Below are positions 1 to 8,855 of a stretch of DNA of 64,000 nucleotides, in pieces. Source of the stretch: Streptomyces sp. SCSIO 30461 (GTDB taxonomy: Bacteria > Actinomycetota > Actinomycetes > Streptomycetales > Streptomycetaceae). Numbering within the stretch: position 1 is the first letter of the stretch; every line of letters begins with the position of its first letter. Location of the stretch: the NCBI RefSeq assembly GCF_037023745.1, contig NZ_CP146101.1:4332001-4396000 (forward strand), given 5' to 3'. Both the position numbers and the translations under genes were made by a program. The notes below the pieces were generated by a model that saw nothing but the letters and a program-made list of their open reading frames with translations, ran no database searches and had not been told where the DNA came from.

Positions 1-154
1 CCCGGATACCGATGTCGGCGACCTCCACATGAGCCGGCAGCGGCCGACCGGTCAGCGCGCGCACGGTCTCCACTCCGAAGCCGTCGTCACCGAGGAAGAT
101 GTTGCCGGCACCCGCGACAAGGATCCTGGCGCCGCCTTGGGCGAGGGCGTTCAC
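1..154 (-). CDS. [NiFe] hydrogenase maturation protease (N-terminal part, cut by window edge)
   Basis: The first 51 residues are visible, reading leftward from a GTG at 154 that overlaps the stop of the upstream gene (GTGA). They contain the motif GAGNIFLGDDGFGVE, the nucleotide-fold start and nickel-sensing region of the HyaD/HybD/HupD endopeptidase family, which cleaves the C-terminal tail of the large subunit once nickel is inserted. The expected substrate is the large subunit at 3579-5354, which still carries such a tail after its last Cys-x-x-Cys-x-x-His. Family and position agree. The C-terminal part and any hyp genes lie outside the window. Confidence 0.9.
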   Translation of the reverse strand, partial: MNALAQGGARILVAGAGNIFLGDDGFGVETVRALTGRPLPAHVEVADIGIR

Positions 155-1593
155 GCGTCCTCCAGAGGTTCGACCTCGTCGGGCTGGAAGTACAGGAAGC
201 GGCCCTGCTCACGGCGGATGTCGGCGCCGGGGTCGCCCTCGACGGTCACCGCGATGTGCACCACCCCGTCGACGTCGTGGAGCACGGCCTCGACCTGCGC
301 GGTGTGTCCGTGGAGGAAGACGTCCTGGGCGTCCGTGCGGCGGAGGCCGGGCCGGAGCACCACCCTGCTGCCGGCACTCACCGGCCTTCCGCCGACCATC
401 ACATGGTCACGCGAGGGGTCGACGCTCGTGTCACCGCCCGGGTCCCACCAGGGTGTCTCAGGGCGCGGCACGCCGGCTCGGCCCCAATCGCCGGTCGGCT
501 CGCCGGTCGCGTCGCCGGTGATCTCGCGCAGTCCGCGCACTGCTCCGTGCAGCCGCTCCAGCACTTCGGGCGGCATCGTGTCGGCCAGCTCGATCACGGC
601 GGCGGCCCGGGCATCCGTCCCCCGTGCCTCGCGCTTCTCCTCGTCGGTGAGGGCGGCCGTGCGCAGTGCGAGGATCTCGTCGATCTCGGTGGCGTCGTAC
701 AGCGCACCAGGGCTCTCCGGCGCGATGGCCGGATGGTCCTCCAGGATGATCGGTGACGAGAGCACCAGATCGCCGCGCCCCTCCTCCCCCGCGAGAACCG
801 GCCAGGTGTGCAGATTGCGGCAGGCCGCGACCGCCCCGCGCGCCCACTCGGGCGGGTCGGTCATCGACAGGAACGCGCCCGCGTCCAGGCACAGCAGCAG
901 ATGACTTGCGACCAGCGAGTACGGCAGCGCCGCGTCGCGTTCGCCGCCCGGTGGCGGGACCCAGCGGCTGGTGTTCTCGATGACCGCCGTGAGCCGCAGG
1001 GTCCGGTAGGGGCCTTCCAGTTCGGCGGTGGAGAGGCGTACGACACCGCTGATCTCCTCACGGCGGCGCACCAGCCGGCCCACGGTCCGTCCGGCGCTGT
1101 CGTGAACCGGCTCGGTGTCCTCCCTGGCGGGCCGGGAGAAGGGGAACGAGACACCGTCACCGTTCAGTTCGGCGACGGGCGCGCCCAGTGCCACACGCTC
1201 CTCCACGCCTTCGTCCCAGGGGACGAGGATCCGGTCCTCCAGGCGCAGTTCGCGGACGGTCTCCCAGTCGCCGTCTGCCGTGGACCGCTGGACGGTGCGC
1301 CGCTGGGTGTGCAGGAAACGCACTTCGGCCGCCAGTACGGCGTCCCGCCTCGGTTCCATGAGGCATTCGGTGTGCTGGAACTCGTGCTCCTCGCAGCCGG
1401 CGCTCCAGGCGGGCGGCACCAGCACCCCGAACTGCCAGCGCAGCCGATTCTTGGCCGCCGACGCGCGGTACGGGTAGAGCACGTAGCCCTCGAAGAGCAC
1501 CGCGTCGGCCACCTGCCGCGCGGTGGCGAACCGGGCCTCGGTCGCCGGTGAGAAAGCAGGGAAGGTGGCGGCGGGTTCGGCTGCCGCGGTCAT
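151..1593 (-). CDS. conserved hypothetical protein of the hydrogenase operon (480 aa)
   Basis: I do not recognise a named domain. The protein is 480 aa, soluble, without signal peptide or membrane segments. Its first 100 residues include a region (VLFEGYVLYPYRASAAKN) that looks conserved in character, the middle is rich in beta-type sequence, and the C-terminal third holds an acidic helical stretch (residues about 325-375) followed by a Pro/Gly linker and a short beta-rich tail. The ATG at 1593 overlaps the stop of the upstream DUF6084 gene, and its own stop overlaps the protease start, so it is translationally coupled to maturation genes. From context I infer an accessory or maturation role in the group 1h hydrogenase; nothing in the sequence shows a catalytic function. 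Confidence 0.8.
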   Translation of the reverse strand: MTAAAEPAATFPAFSPATEARFATARQVADAVLFEGYVLYPYRASAAKNRLRWQFGVLVPPAWSAGCEEHEFQHTECLMEPRRDAVLAAEVRFLHTQRRTVQRSTADGDWETVRELRLEDRILVPWDEGVEERVALGAPVAELNGDGVSFPFSRPAREDTEPVHDSAGRTVGRLVRRREEISGVVRLSTAELEGPYRTLRLTAVIENTSRWVPPPGGERDAALPYSLVASHLLLCLDAGAFLSMTDPPEWARGAVAACRNLHTWPVLAGEEGRGDLVLSSPIILEDHPAIAPESPGALYDATEIDEILALRTAALTDEEKREARGTDARAAAVIELADTMPPEVLERLHGAVRGLREITGDATGEPTGDWGRAGVPRPETPWWDPGGDTSVDPSRDHVMVGGRPVSAGSRVVLRPGLRRTDAQDVFLHGHTAQVEAVLHDVDGVVHIAVTVEGDPGADIRREQGRFLYFQPDEVEPLEDA

Positions 1594-2321
1594 GTCGCCG
1601 CCCTCTCCCCGGATCCGCCGGACGGCCGCGGCTCATCCGCCGTATCCGCCGCGTCGTGGAGCAGTGCCTCCACGGCAGCCTCCCAGGAGGGCAGCGCCCG
1701 TCGTGAGCGGTAGGCGAGCAGGGCGTCCATGGTGTCGCGGGGCAGCTTGAGCCAGCCGCAGCCGGGGAAGTGCTGTTCGATCATCTCGCGCCACGTCCGC
1801 ACCGGCATCCGGCACACGGCCTCCAGGTCCCAAGGCACCGGCTCGACGTGGAATCCGCCGGCGCCGGTGAAGGCGGTACCGGAGAACAGCAGGAGCAGGG
1901 GTACCTCGCCCTCGTTCAGTGCCCCGAGATAGCGGGTCGCGGCGATGTCCATATCGTAGGTGCAGGGCACCACGAGGTCGGTCTCCGTCTCACCGGTGAA
2001 TCCGGGAACCATCACGGAGACGTGGGCGAACTGCACCGGATGCAGGGTGGTGCCCCAGCGTGTGCGCTCGCCGAAGAGATCGGTCAGCCCCCTCGCCTCG
2101 TCATCGCCGTATCCCCGCCGGGCGGGTTCGATCCGCAGCTGGCAGCGTAGGGCCATGGCATGCACCCGGGTCCCCGGTGACGCGGTGATCCGCAGCCGGA
2201 ACACGAGGGTGGGCCCGGCCGCGTAGGCATCGGCGCGTACGCCGACGCAGCCGAAGGTGAACCGGGTCGGCGGGGTCGTGGCGTCCTGCCGGGCGGTCAC
2301 GGTTGTGGTCTCGGCGGTCAT
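1590..2321 (-). CDS. DUF6084-like hydrogenase-associated protein (243 aa)
   Basis: A 243-aa soluble protein with no signal sequence. It has a beta-rich N-terminal half (FTFGCVGVRADAYAAGPTLV onward) and an alpha-helical C-terminus. I recognise it as the DUF6084 type found beside actinobacterial hydrogenase genes; that assignment is from memory and its biochemical role is not known to me. The start is the ATG at 2321, which overlaps the TGA of the preceding gene; a longer frame exists upstream but would run into the DUF5947 gene. Its fixed place between DUF5947 and the 480-aa protein suggests that the three work together in assembly, or as an electron-transfer partner, of the hydrogenase. Confidence 0.8.
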   Translation of the reverse strand: MTAETTTVTARQDATTPPTRFTFGCVGVRADAYAAGPTLVFRLRITASPGTRVHAMALRCQLRIEPARRGYGDDEARGLTDLFGERTRWGTTLHPVQFAHVSVMVPGFTGETETDLVVPCTYDMDIAATRYLGALNEGEVPLLLLFSGTAFTGAGGFHVEPVPWDLEAVCRMPVRTWREMIEQHFPGCGWLKLPRDTMDALLAYRSRRALPSWEAAVEALLHDAADTADEPRPSGGSGERAAT

Positions 2322-2986
2322 GGACGGCTCCCCTGAAGGTCCTTGGCCTGCTCCCGTACGTGAGCGAAGAAGGCGTCGAGCTCGGCCCTGGCCTCGGCTC
2401 CGCCGTCGAAGCCCTGCCAGTGCAGCCGCATGCGCCCGACCAGCTCGTAGCAGAGGTCGATCGGCACCAGATGGCACTCGGTGGTGCGGTCCTCGCCGCG
2501 GCGCAGCAGCAGCGCCTCCACGTCCGGTTCGAGCAGGGCGGCGAGCCGGGTACCGGCGAGTGCCGTCTGCCAGGTGACCGGGTCCAGCTCGCTCTCGGTC
2601 GCTCCGGCGGGGCTCGGGTAGATCGCGACGAGCCGGTCGAGTGCGGCATTGCGGAAGAAGAAGGCGACACCGACGGGGATCCGCAGCAGCTCCCAGGTGG
2701 TGTCGTCGATCCGGTGCCGGGGGTCGCTCAGGAAGCGTCCCGGGACGGCCCGGAACCGGCCCCTGGACGCACCCTGGCGTGCGAGCAGTTGGGCGCACGG
2801 CGCACAGGCGCAAGCCAGGGCCCGCTTCTCGGTGTCGACGAGGTGCCGGTGCCGCTCTGAGACCAGCGGCGTACCGCACAGTTCGCACTCCTCCTCGCGG
2901 GGAGGGCGCGGGGTGGTGAAGCGGCGCAGTCCTCTCGGCGCGGGGCCCAAGGGCGCCTGCCCCGGGCCGGGGAACGACACGCTCAC
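2318..2986 (-). CDS. DUF5947 protein with paired cysteines, hydrogenase operon (222 aa)
   Basis: Begins at a GTG at 2986 that overlaps the NifU-like gene's stop (GTGA). Near residue 35 there is CELCGTPL and about 25 residues later CACAPCAQLL, two paired-Cys clusters able to bind zinc, iron or an Fe-S centre in a rubredoxin-like way. The remainder is a helical/beta mix with no membrane segment. The family is the DUF5947 type typical of group 1h hydrogenase operons. The cysteine sets make an electron carrier or metal-delivery role plausible, but this is inference. Confidence 0.85.
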   Translation of the reverse strand: MSVSFPGPGQAPLGPAPRGLRRFTTPRPPREEECELCGTPLVSERHRHLVDTEKRALACACAPCAQLLARQGASRGRFRAVPGRFLSDPRHRIDDTTWELLRIPVGVAFFFRNAALDRLVAIYPSPAGATESELDPVTWQTALAGTRLAALLEPDVEALLLRRGEDRTTECHLVPIDLCYELVGRMRLHWQGFDGGAEARAELDAFFAHVREQAKDLQGSRP

Positions 2987-3582
2987 CGTGCCGCGACCGA
3001 CGACCGGTCCGACCCGCCTGACCGGGTTGCCAACCCCGGGGTGCCGAGCGCTTCGGGCGGGCGGGTGGCGATCTGGAGGAGCGCCGGTTCGCGGGAGGCC
3101 GCGGACGGCTCCAGTTCGACGGCCGTCACCTCGGGTGCGAAGCAGGCGAGGGCCTCCACAGCCGCCTGCCGGGCGACCTCCTGGGTACTGGGGCAGCCGC
3201 AGCCGGTCGAGCCGGTGATCCGCAGCCGCAGCACTCCCGTCGTCTCGTCGTATCCGGCGGACTCGACGGAGTGCCGCACGCCGTGCAGGGCTCGGGCGAT
3301 TCTGGTGGGGACGTCCTCGGGATGCAGATCGTGCAGGACCAGCAGCCCCGCGACCAGTTCGTCACCGAGCAGGTCGGAGAGCGGCGCGCCGCTCGACCCG
3401 GGGTCGGCGGGGCGCCGCCCCAGCAGTTCGACGGTACGGGCGAGTCCGGCTCCGTAGAACTCCACCAGGACCCGGACGAGTTCCTCGACTGCCGTGCAGG
3501 CCTGTTCGTCGCCGGAGGAGGCCAGCCGGTCGAGGATCTCCTCGACCCGCCGGCCCGCCTCTTCCGCGGTGACCGGGCTCAT
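2983..3582 (-). CDS. NifU-like C-terminal-domain protein (199 aa)
   Basis: The start is taken as the ATG at 3582, which overlaps the stop of the large subunit (ATGA); the longer frame to 3813 would lie inside hhyL. Residues 1-100 are helical and unfamiliar. The C-terminal part (about 120-180) has the NifU-domain pattern RLRITGSTGCGCPSTQEV followed by an amphipathic helix. NifU domains carry or transfer Fe-S clusters through a conserved CxxC; here the spacing reads C-G-C before P-S-T, so the pair is closer than usual. Next to a hydrogenase it probably supports cluster assembly or electron transfer for HhyS/HhyL. Confidence 0.85.
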   Translation of the reverse strand: MSPVTAEEAGRRVEEILDRLASSGDEQACTAVEELVRVLVEFYGAGLARTVELLGRRPADPGSSGAPLSDLLGDELVAGLLVLHDLHPEDVPTRIARALHGVRHSVESAGYDETTGVLRLRITGSTGCGCPSTQEVARQAAVEALACFAPEVTAVELEPSAASREPALLQIATRPPEALGTPGLATRSGGSDRSSVAAR

Positions 3583-5354
3583 CCTGCGAGACCGCTCAGT
3601 CCGGTGGGGACGTGCAGCGACTTCACGGTCTTCCCGCCGCCCACGTACATGTGGACCCCGCAGGGCAGACAGGGGTCGAAGCTGCGCACGGCGCGCATGA
3701 TGTCGATGCCCTTGAAGTTCTCCGGGGAGTTCTCCTCGAAGATGGGGGTGTTCTGCACGGCGTCCTCGTAGGGCCCGGGGGTGCCGTAGCCGTCCCGGAC
3801 ACTGGCGTTCCACGGGGTCGGCGGGTACGGGTGGTAGTTGGCGATCTTGCCGTCCCTGATGACCATGTGGTGGGACAGCACCCCGCGCACCGCCTCGGTG
3901 AAACCGCAGCCGATGGACTCGTCCGGGACCTCGAACTTCTCCCAGGTCTGAGTGCGTCCGGCACGGACCTCCTCAAGGCCCTTCTCGGCGCAGTGCAGGG
4001 CCACGGCCGCCGCGTACGCCTGGAAGTAGGTGCGGGCGCGATTGCGCTCCAGCGCGTTGCTCCACGGCGGGATCTTCCACTCGAACGTGGTCTCCGGCTT
4101 GGTGAGGGTACGCGGCAGGTTGATGATGACGCTGCGGCCCGTGGCCTTGACATAGCCGATGTCGACGAGCCCGGACAGGGCGGTGGACCAGAGGCGGGCG
4201 ATGGGGCCGCCTCCGGTGTCCAGCGCGAGGTGGTCCTTGCCGTCGAACCAGCGCGGGGACATCACCCAGCTGTACTTGTCGTCGAAGTCCCGCTTCTGCG
4301 GGGCCGGGATGGTGTGCTGGTTCCACGGGTGGCGCGGATCGACCGGGTTGCCGAGCGGGTCGTGGGTGACGAACTGCTCCTGGCCCTCCCAGTCCTCGTA
4401 GTACGAGCTGCCGAGCAGGATCCGGATGCCGAGGTTGATCTGGGTGAGGTCGTTGGTGACCAGTTTGCCGTCCACGACGACGCCCGGGGTGACGAACATC
4501 CTCCGACCCCAGTCGGTCATGTTGGCGTAGGTGAAGTCGCAGTACTCGGGGTCGTTGAGCGCGCCCCAGCAGCCGAGCAGGACCCTTCGGCGGCCGACCT
4601 CCTCGTAGCCGGGCATGGCCTCGTAGAAGAAGTCGAACAGGTCGTCGTGCAGCGGGACGACCCGCTTCATGAACTCCACGTAGCGCATGAGGCGGCTCAT
4701 GTAGTCCGTGAAGAGCTGGACGGACGCGACCGTGCCGACGCCGCCCGGGTAGAGCGTGGAAGGGTGCACATGGCGTCCCTCCATCAGGCAGAACATCTCT
4801 CTGGTGTAGCGGCTGACCTGCAGGGCTTCGCGGTAGAACTCGCCCTCGAGGGGATTGAGGGAGCGCATGATGTCGCCGATGGTGCGGTAGCCGTGCTCGG
4901 CGGCGTGCGGCGCCTCGGTGCGGTCCGCCTGCTCCATGACACCGGGGTTGGTCTCGCGGACCATCTTCTCGCAGTAGTCGACCCCGACCAGGTTCTCCTG
5001 GAAGATGTTGTGGTCGAACATGTACTCGGCCGACTCGCCGAGGTTGATGACCCATTCGCCGAGGTGCGGGGGCTTCACTCCGTACGCCATGTTCTGGGCG
5101 TAGACCGAGCATGTGGCGTGGTTGTCACCGCAGATGCCGCAGATGCGGCTGGTGATGAAATGGGCGTCGCGAGGGTCCTTGCCCCGCATGAAGACGCTGT
5201 AGCCGCGGAAGACCGACGAGGTGCTGTAGCACTCGGCGACCCGCTTCTGCTTGAAGTCGATCTTCGTGTGGATGCCGAGGCTGCCCACGATCCGGGTGAT
5301 CGGATCCCAGGACATCTCGACCAGGCCGTCGCCGGCTCGCGTCTTCGTTGCCAT
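3579..5354 (-). CDS. hhyL: [NiFe] hydrogenase large subunit, group 1h/5 actinobacterial type
   Basis: 591 aa, the usual length for this group. It carries the active-site nickel-iron centre. The N-terminal ligand motif RICGICGDNHATC is at about residues 63-75 and the C-terminal motif DPCLPCGVH is followed by a 23-residue tail, MYVGGGKTVKSL and onward, that the maturation protease should remove after the His. No signal peptide; the small subunit also lacks a Tat signal, so the enzyme acts on the cytoplasmic side. Enzymes of this type oxidise hydrogen at atmospheric concentrations in Streptomyces spores and mycobacteria. ATG at 5354 follows the small-subunit gene after a 150-bp spacer in which I see no convincing gene. 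Confidence 0.97.
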   Translation of the reverse strand: MATKTRAGDGLVEMSWDPITRIVGSLGIHTKIDFKQKRVAECYSTSSVFRGYSVFMRGKDPRDAHFITSRICGICGDNHATCSVYAQNMAYGVKPPHLGEWVINLGESAEYMFDHNIFQENLVGVDYCEKMVRETNPGVMEQADRTEAPHAAEHGYRTIGDIMRSLNPLEGEFYREALQVSRYTREMFCLMEGRHVHPSTLYPGGVGTVASVQLFTDYMSRLMRYVEFMKRVVPLHDDLFDFFYEAMPGYEEVGRRRVLLGCWGALNDPEYCDFTYANMTDWGRRMFVTPGVVVDGKLVTNDLTQINLGIRILLGSSYYEDWEGQEQFVTHDPLGNPVDPRHPWNQHTIPAPQKRDFDDKYSWVMSPRWFDGKDHLALDTGGGPIARLWSTALSGLVDIGYVKATGRSVIINLPRTLTKPETTFEWKIPPWSNALERNRARTYFQAYAAAVALHCAEKGLEEVRAGRTQTWEKFEVPDESIGCGFTEAVRGVLSHHMVIRDGKIANYHPYPPTPWNASVRDGYGTPGPYEDAVQNTPIFEENSPENFKGIDIMRAVRSFDPCLPCGVHMYVGGGKTVKSLHVPTGLSGLAG

Positions 5355-5504
5355 CGTGTGTACGGTGCCCTTCCTTGCTCTTCGAGCAGGTCTTCAAGCG
5401 GGTCGTTCAGCAGGTGTTCAGACAGGTGGGGGACGGTCGGTTCCGGTTCCGGTGCGTGGCACGGTCACGCACCGGGGGCGGCGCGACCGCGCGGTACTAC
5501 CGCG

Positions 5505-6596
5505 TCACCACGGCGGCCGGTAGCCGGTCGTGATCTTGTCGCCGGTGTGCCGCCACTTCGGCTCCTTGTCCACGGTCCTGGCCGTGATACTCCGCAGCCT
5601 GCGGATCACGGCGCCGTACGCGCCACTGGACGTGGTGGAGACCCGTGCGCCGGGCGGCTCGTCCATGAATGGCATGAACTTGTCGGGGAAGCCGGGCATG
5701 GTGCAGGCGATACAGATGCCGCCCACGTTCGGGCAGCCGCCGACGCCGTTGATCCAGCCGCGCTTGGGCACGTTGCACTTGACGACGGGCCCCCAGCAGC
5801 CCAGCTTGACCAGGCACTTGGGCGAGTCGTAGGCCTCGGCGAACTGCCCCTGCTCGTAGTAGCCGGCGCGGTCGCAGCCCTCGTGGACGCTGGCGCCGAA
5901 CAGCCAAGTCGGGCGAAGCTTGTCATCCAGCGGAATCATCGGCGCGGACCCGGCGGCCTGGTAGAGCAGATAGGTCAGGGTCTCCGCGAAGTTGTCCGGC
6001 TGGATCGGACAGCCGGGTACGCAGACGATGGGGATGCCCGCCTTGGACGTCCAGTCCCAGCCCAGGTAGTCGGGCACACCCATGGCACCGGTCGGGTTGC
6101 CCGCCATGGCGTGGATGCCGCCGTAGGTGGCGCAGGTCCCGATCGCGACGACGGCGAGCGCCTTGGGTGCCAGGCGGTCGATCCACTCACTGGTGGTGAT
6201 GGGCTGTCCGGTGCCGGGGTCGTCTCCGAAACCGCACCAGTAGCCCTCCTGCTTGATCGACTCGTTCGGCACGGAGCCCTCGACCACGAGCACGAAGGGG
6301 TCGATCTCGCCGCGCTCCCCCTTGAAGAACCACTCGATGAACGTGTCGGCCCCCCCGACCGGTCCGCACTCGAAGTCGATCAGCGGCCAGTGGACCTGGA
6401 TCTTCGGCAATCCCGGGAGCGCGCCGAGCACGATCTCCTCGATGCTGGGCTGCATCGCGGCGGTCAGCGCGACCGAGTCGCCATCGCAGCTGAGTCCCGC
6501 GTTGATCCAGAGGATGTGGATCGGCTTCTCGTCCGTGCCCACCGCCGCGCCGGACGGGTCCGCGGCGCCAGCCGTGGTCGGCGTTGCTGCATCCAT
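5505..6596 (-). CDS. hhyS: [NiFe] hydrogenase small subunit, group 1h/5 actinobacterial type
   Basis: The electron-transferring subunit, which binds three Fe-S clusters through cysteines seen in NAGLSCDGDS, AIGTCATYGG, CVPGCPIQ, and the C-terminal CWGPVVKCNVPKRG, GGCPNVGGICIACTMPG. I chose the ATG at 6596 (MDAATPT, 363 aa) because a purine-rich GGGAGA lies about 8 bases upstream; a TTG at 6626 would add 10 residues with no better ribosome site. No twin-arginine leader, consistent with the cytoplasm-facing group 1h enzymes. It lies directly upstream of hhyL and downstream of hypX in one operon. Confidence 0.97.
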   Translation of the reverse strand: MDAATPTTAGAADPSGAAVGTDEKPIHILWINAGLSCDGDSVALTAAMQPSIEEIVLGALPGLPKIQVHWPLIDFECGPVGGADTFIEWFFKGERGEIDPFVLVVEGSVPNESIKQEGYWCGFGDDPGTGQPITTSEWIDRLAPKALAVVAIGTCATYGGIHAMAGNPTGAMGVPDYLGWDWTSKAGIPIVCVPGCPIQPDNFAETLTYLLYQAAGSAPMIPLDDKLRPTWLFGASVHEGCDRAGYYEQGQFAEAYDSPKCLVKLGCWGPVVKCNVPKRGWINGVGGCPNVGGICIACTMPGFPDKFMPFMDEPPGARVSTTSSGAYGAVIRRLRSITARTVDKEPKWRHTGDKITTGYRPPW

Positions 6597-6653
6597 GAGG
6601 ACGTCTCCCGGAGAGGTGTGCGACAAAAGCCCGCATTCAGGCCTTTGTTCTTG

Positions 6654-8393
6654 CTAACAGGCGGTCGGTTCCCCTGCCACCGCACGGGGTTCCGCGCGCG
6701 TACGGGGCGGTTGCTCCTTCCGGGTGAACGCACGGCGCAGTGCGTGGTACGGGGCATCCGGGTCACGGAAGCTGCGCAGCATGCGGGCGAGTTCCTGTTT
6801 CCGGTAGGCGGCCAGTGGCCGAGCGGCCTCCCGCCGCTCGCTTTCCGCCTTCTTGGCGGCGATCCTCGACCGGGTCGCCGGGAACCCCGCGAGCCGGGCC
6901 GCCAGGGCGCCGACCTCGCCGCCGAACTCCTCCGGGGCGCAGTCGACGACCCGGTCCACCAGGCCGATCCGCAACGCGGAATCCGCGGTGACCGGCTGAG
7001 CCTGCCGGGTGAGGCACTCGGCGGTGGCCGCGCCGACTCTGCGCGGCAGTGAGTACGTCCAGTACTCGGAGCCGTACAGGCCCATCAGCCGGTAGTGCGG
7101 ATTCAGCACCGTGCCCGCCCGGCACCAGACCTCGTCGGCGGCCAGCGCCAGCATCACCCCGCCGGCCGCGGCGTTGCCGCCGAGCGCGGCGGCCACCAGC
7201 CGGTCGCTCGTGGTCAGGACGGCTTCCACCAGGTCGTTCATCGCGTTGATGTTCGCCCAGGACTCCGCGGCGGGGTCCTTGGACGCCTCGATGACGTGGA
7301 GGTGGATGCCGTTCGAGAAGAAGCCCCTGGTACCGCCCAGCACCAGCACGGTGGTGGGCCGGGCGCAGGCCGCCCGGTAGGCGTCGAGCAGTCGGCGGCA
7401 GTGGTCCGTGCTCATCGCGCCACCGGGGAACGAGAAGGACAGAAGGCCGACCTGGCCCTCCTCTCGGTACCGGATGTCGCTCCACGCAGCCCGCGGCCGG
7501 TGGTCACCCGCGAGAGGCCAGGCCGGAATCTCGGGCAGCGGCGGCAGCCTGCCCGCGAGTGCCAGGGCGCGAGTGGCGGGAAGCTTGAGGCCGGTGGGCT
7601 TGCCAGGGCTCCGGAGCCGACGCAACTCGGGGATCCACACCGCGCCGTCGGCGGTGGCCCGGCAGATCGCACCGGACCGGGTCGCCAGCAGCTCCCCTGG
7701 GCGGCCACGCAGCCCGTACTCGGGATGGCCGCCGTGCAGAAACCATTGGCTCCCCAGCAGTTCGTCCCGTACACCGGGCTGGGAGTCGGCGGCGCGCAGG
7801 GTGCGCAGCACGGTCTCGGTGGTGTCGTCCGCCCAGGAGATCCCGCGCAGCTCCTGGCGGAAGTACGGTCGGGTGCGCACCGCTTCCCGCAGCGCGGTCT
7901 GCGGGATGGGCTGGTAGCGGCCCGAGGCGAAGCGATCCACTGCCAGCAGCACGGCGGCGACGGCCGCGTCGGAGACCTCGCCCCGGTACAGCTCGCTCTT
8001 GGCCACGGGCGGCACTGAGGATGCGGAGGGCACGGCGACGTCGACCGTGGCCCAGATGTCGCCGGCGTCCATCTCCTCGCCCGCCTGCAGCACGGTGACT
8101 CCCCATCTGGTGGCCCGCTCGTGGATCGCCCAGTCGAGCGAGGAGGGGCCGCGGTCACCTGCGGGGCCGGGGTGCATGACGAGGCAGGTGCGGACCGACC
8201 ACACATCACGCGGGATGGCGGTCTTCAGCATCGGCGCCACGACCAGCTCCGGATCGTGTCCGAGCACCGCGTCACGCACGGCGTCGCCGTTCACGACCGT
8301 CTCGGCGGCGACCCGATGGCCGCGGTCGCGCAGTTCGGCGTGGACGCGCTGGGTGAGGCTGTTGTAGGCGCTGGCGACGAGCAGGATGTGCAT
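6654..8393 (-). CDS. hypX: HypX/HoxX, CO-ligand synthesis for [NiFe] hydrogenase
   Basis: Two fused domains in 579 aa. The N-terminal half is a formyl-tetrahydrofolate hydrolase/transferase-like domain (MHILLVASAYN start, catalytic-type motif HPGPAGDRGPSSLDWA near residue 80). The C-terminal half is an enoyl-CoA hydratase/isomerase fold (GLLSFSFPGGAMS, LGGTRGFFSNGIHLHVIE, LGGNAAAGGVMLALAADEV). HypX proteins make the active-site carbon monoxide from N10-formyl-tetrahydrofolate in aerobic hydrogenase producers. The start is the ATG at 8393, which matches the family N-terminus; ten extra residues are possible. It is the first hydrogenase gene of the operon in the window, 57 bp before hhyS. Confidence 0.95.
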   Translation of the reverse strand: MHILLVASAYNSLTQRVHAELRDRGHRVAAETVVNGDAVRDAVLGHDPELVVAPMLKTAIPRDVWSVRTCLVMHPGPAGDRGPSSLDWAIHERATRWGVTVLQAGEEMDAGDIWATVDVAVPSASSVPPVAKSELYRGEVSDAAVAAVLLAVDRFASGRYQPIPQTALREAVRTRPYFRQELRGISWADDTTETVLRTLRAADSQPGVRDELLGSQWFLHGGHPEYGLRGRPGELLATRSGAICRATADGAVWIPELRRLRSPGKPTGLKLPATRALALAGRLPPLPEIPAWPLAGDHRPRAAWSDIRYREEGQVGLLSFSFPGGAMSTDHCRRLLDAYRAACARPTTVLVLGGTRGFFSNGIHLHVIEASKDPAAESWANINAMNDLVEAVLTTSDRLVAAALGGNAAAGGVMLALAADEVWCRAGTVLNPHYRLMGLYGSEYWTYSLPRRVGAATAECLTRQAQPVTADSALRIGLVDRVVDCAPEEFGGEVGALAARLAGFPATRSRIAAKKAESERREAARPLAAYRKQELARMLRSFRDPDAPYHALRRAFTRKEQPPRTRAEPRAVAGEPTAC

Positions 8394-8564
8394 GGCGGCC
8401 TTCCACCGGTCACGTCTCCGCACTGCGGCCGGCGTCGGGCCGACCGGCTGCGATCATCGGACGCGCGAGGCCGTGGGCCGCGGTACGCAGCCGCCCGGGT
8501 CACTCGAAAGCGGCGGTCGGGAGGACCGATCGGCACAGGGGCGACGCGGATCGGGTCCCGCTGA

Positions 8565-8855
8565 TCAGAACGCGGTGTACCGCTCGGGCATGGGCATTTC
8601 CACCCCGTCCAGTTCGAGCGTGCAGCCGGGCTTCACCCGCACCAGATGCGGTTGGTACACCCGGATTCGGAAGCTGCGGACGGGATCATCGGGGAGTTCA
8701 CCGATCAGCACCGTCGTCCCGGTCCCGTGCTCACGCCGGTACGCGATGACCTTGCCGTCCACCAGGAGCTCGATGCCGCCGGTCCTGCCAGGGCCCACGT
8801 TCACGGTGATCGAGTGACGCCCACGGTCGAGGTGGAAGTGGTGGTTGCGCGACAT
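8565..8855 (-). CDS. small beta-rich hypothetical protein (96 aa)
   Basis: I do not recognise this protein. It is 96 aa, starts MSRNHHFHLDRGRHSITVNV, has no signal peptide or membrane segment, and alternates beta-strand-like hydrophobic residues with turns (VDGKVIAYRR, FRIRVYQPHLVRV). A purine-rich stretch precedes the ATG at 8855. It is co-directional with hypX across a 171-bp gap, so it might share its promoter, and divergent from the kinase gene at 9039. A hydrogenase connection is possible but unsupported by content. Confidence 0.65.
   Translation of the reverse strand: MSRNHHFHLDRGRHSITVNVGPGRTGGIELLVDGKVIAYRREHGTGTTVLIGELPDDPVRSFRIRVYQPHLVRVKPGCTLELDGVEMPMPERYTAF

Noticed and set aside
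5355..5504. possible small gene between hhyS and hhyL
   Set aside because: Only a 21-codon GTG frame is open; no ribosome site or hydrophobic segment.
3612..7052. 1146-residue open frame on the plus strand across the hydrogenase genes
   Set aside because: It is the antisense shadow of hhyL, hhyS and hypX in GC-rich DNA; no ribosome site, no family resemblance, and the minus-strand genes carry all motifs.
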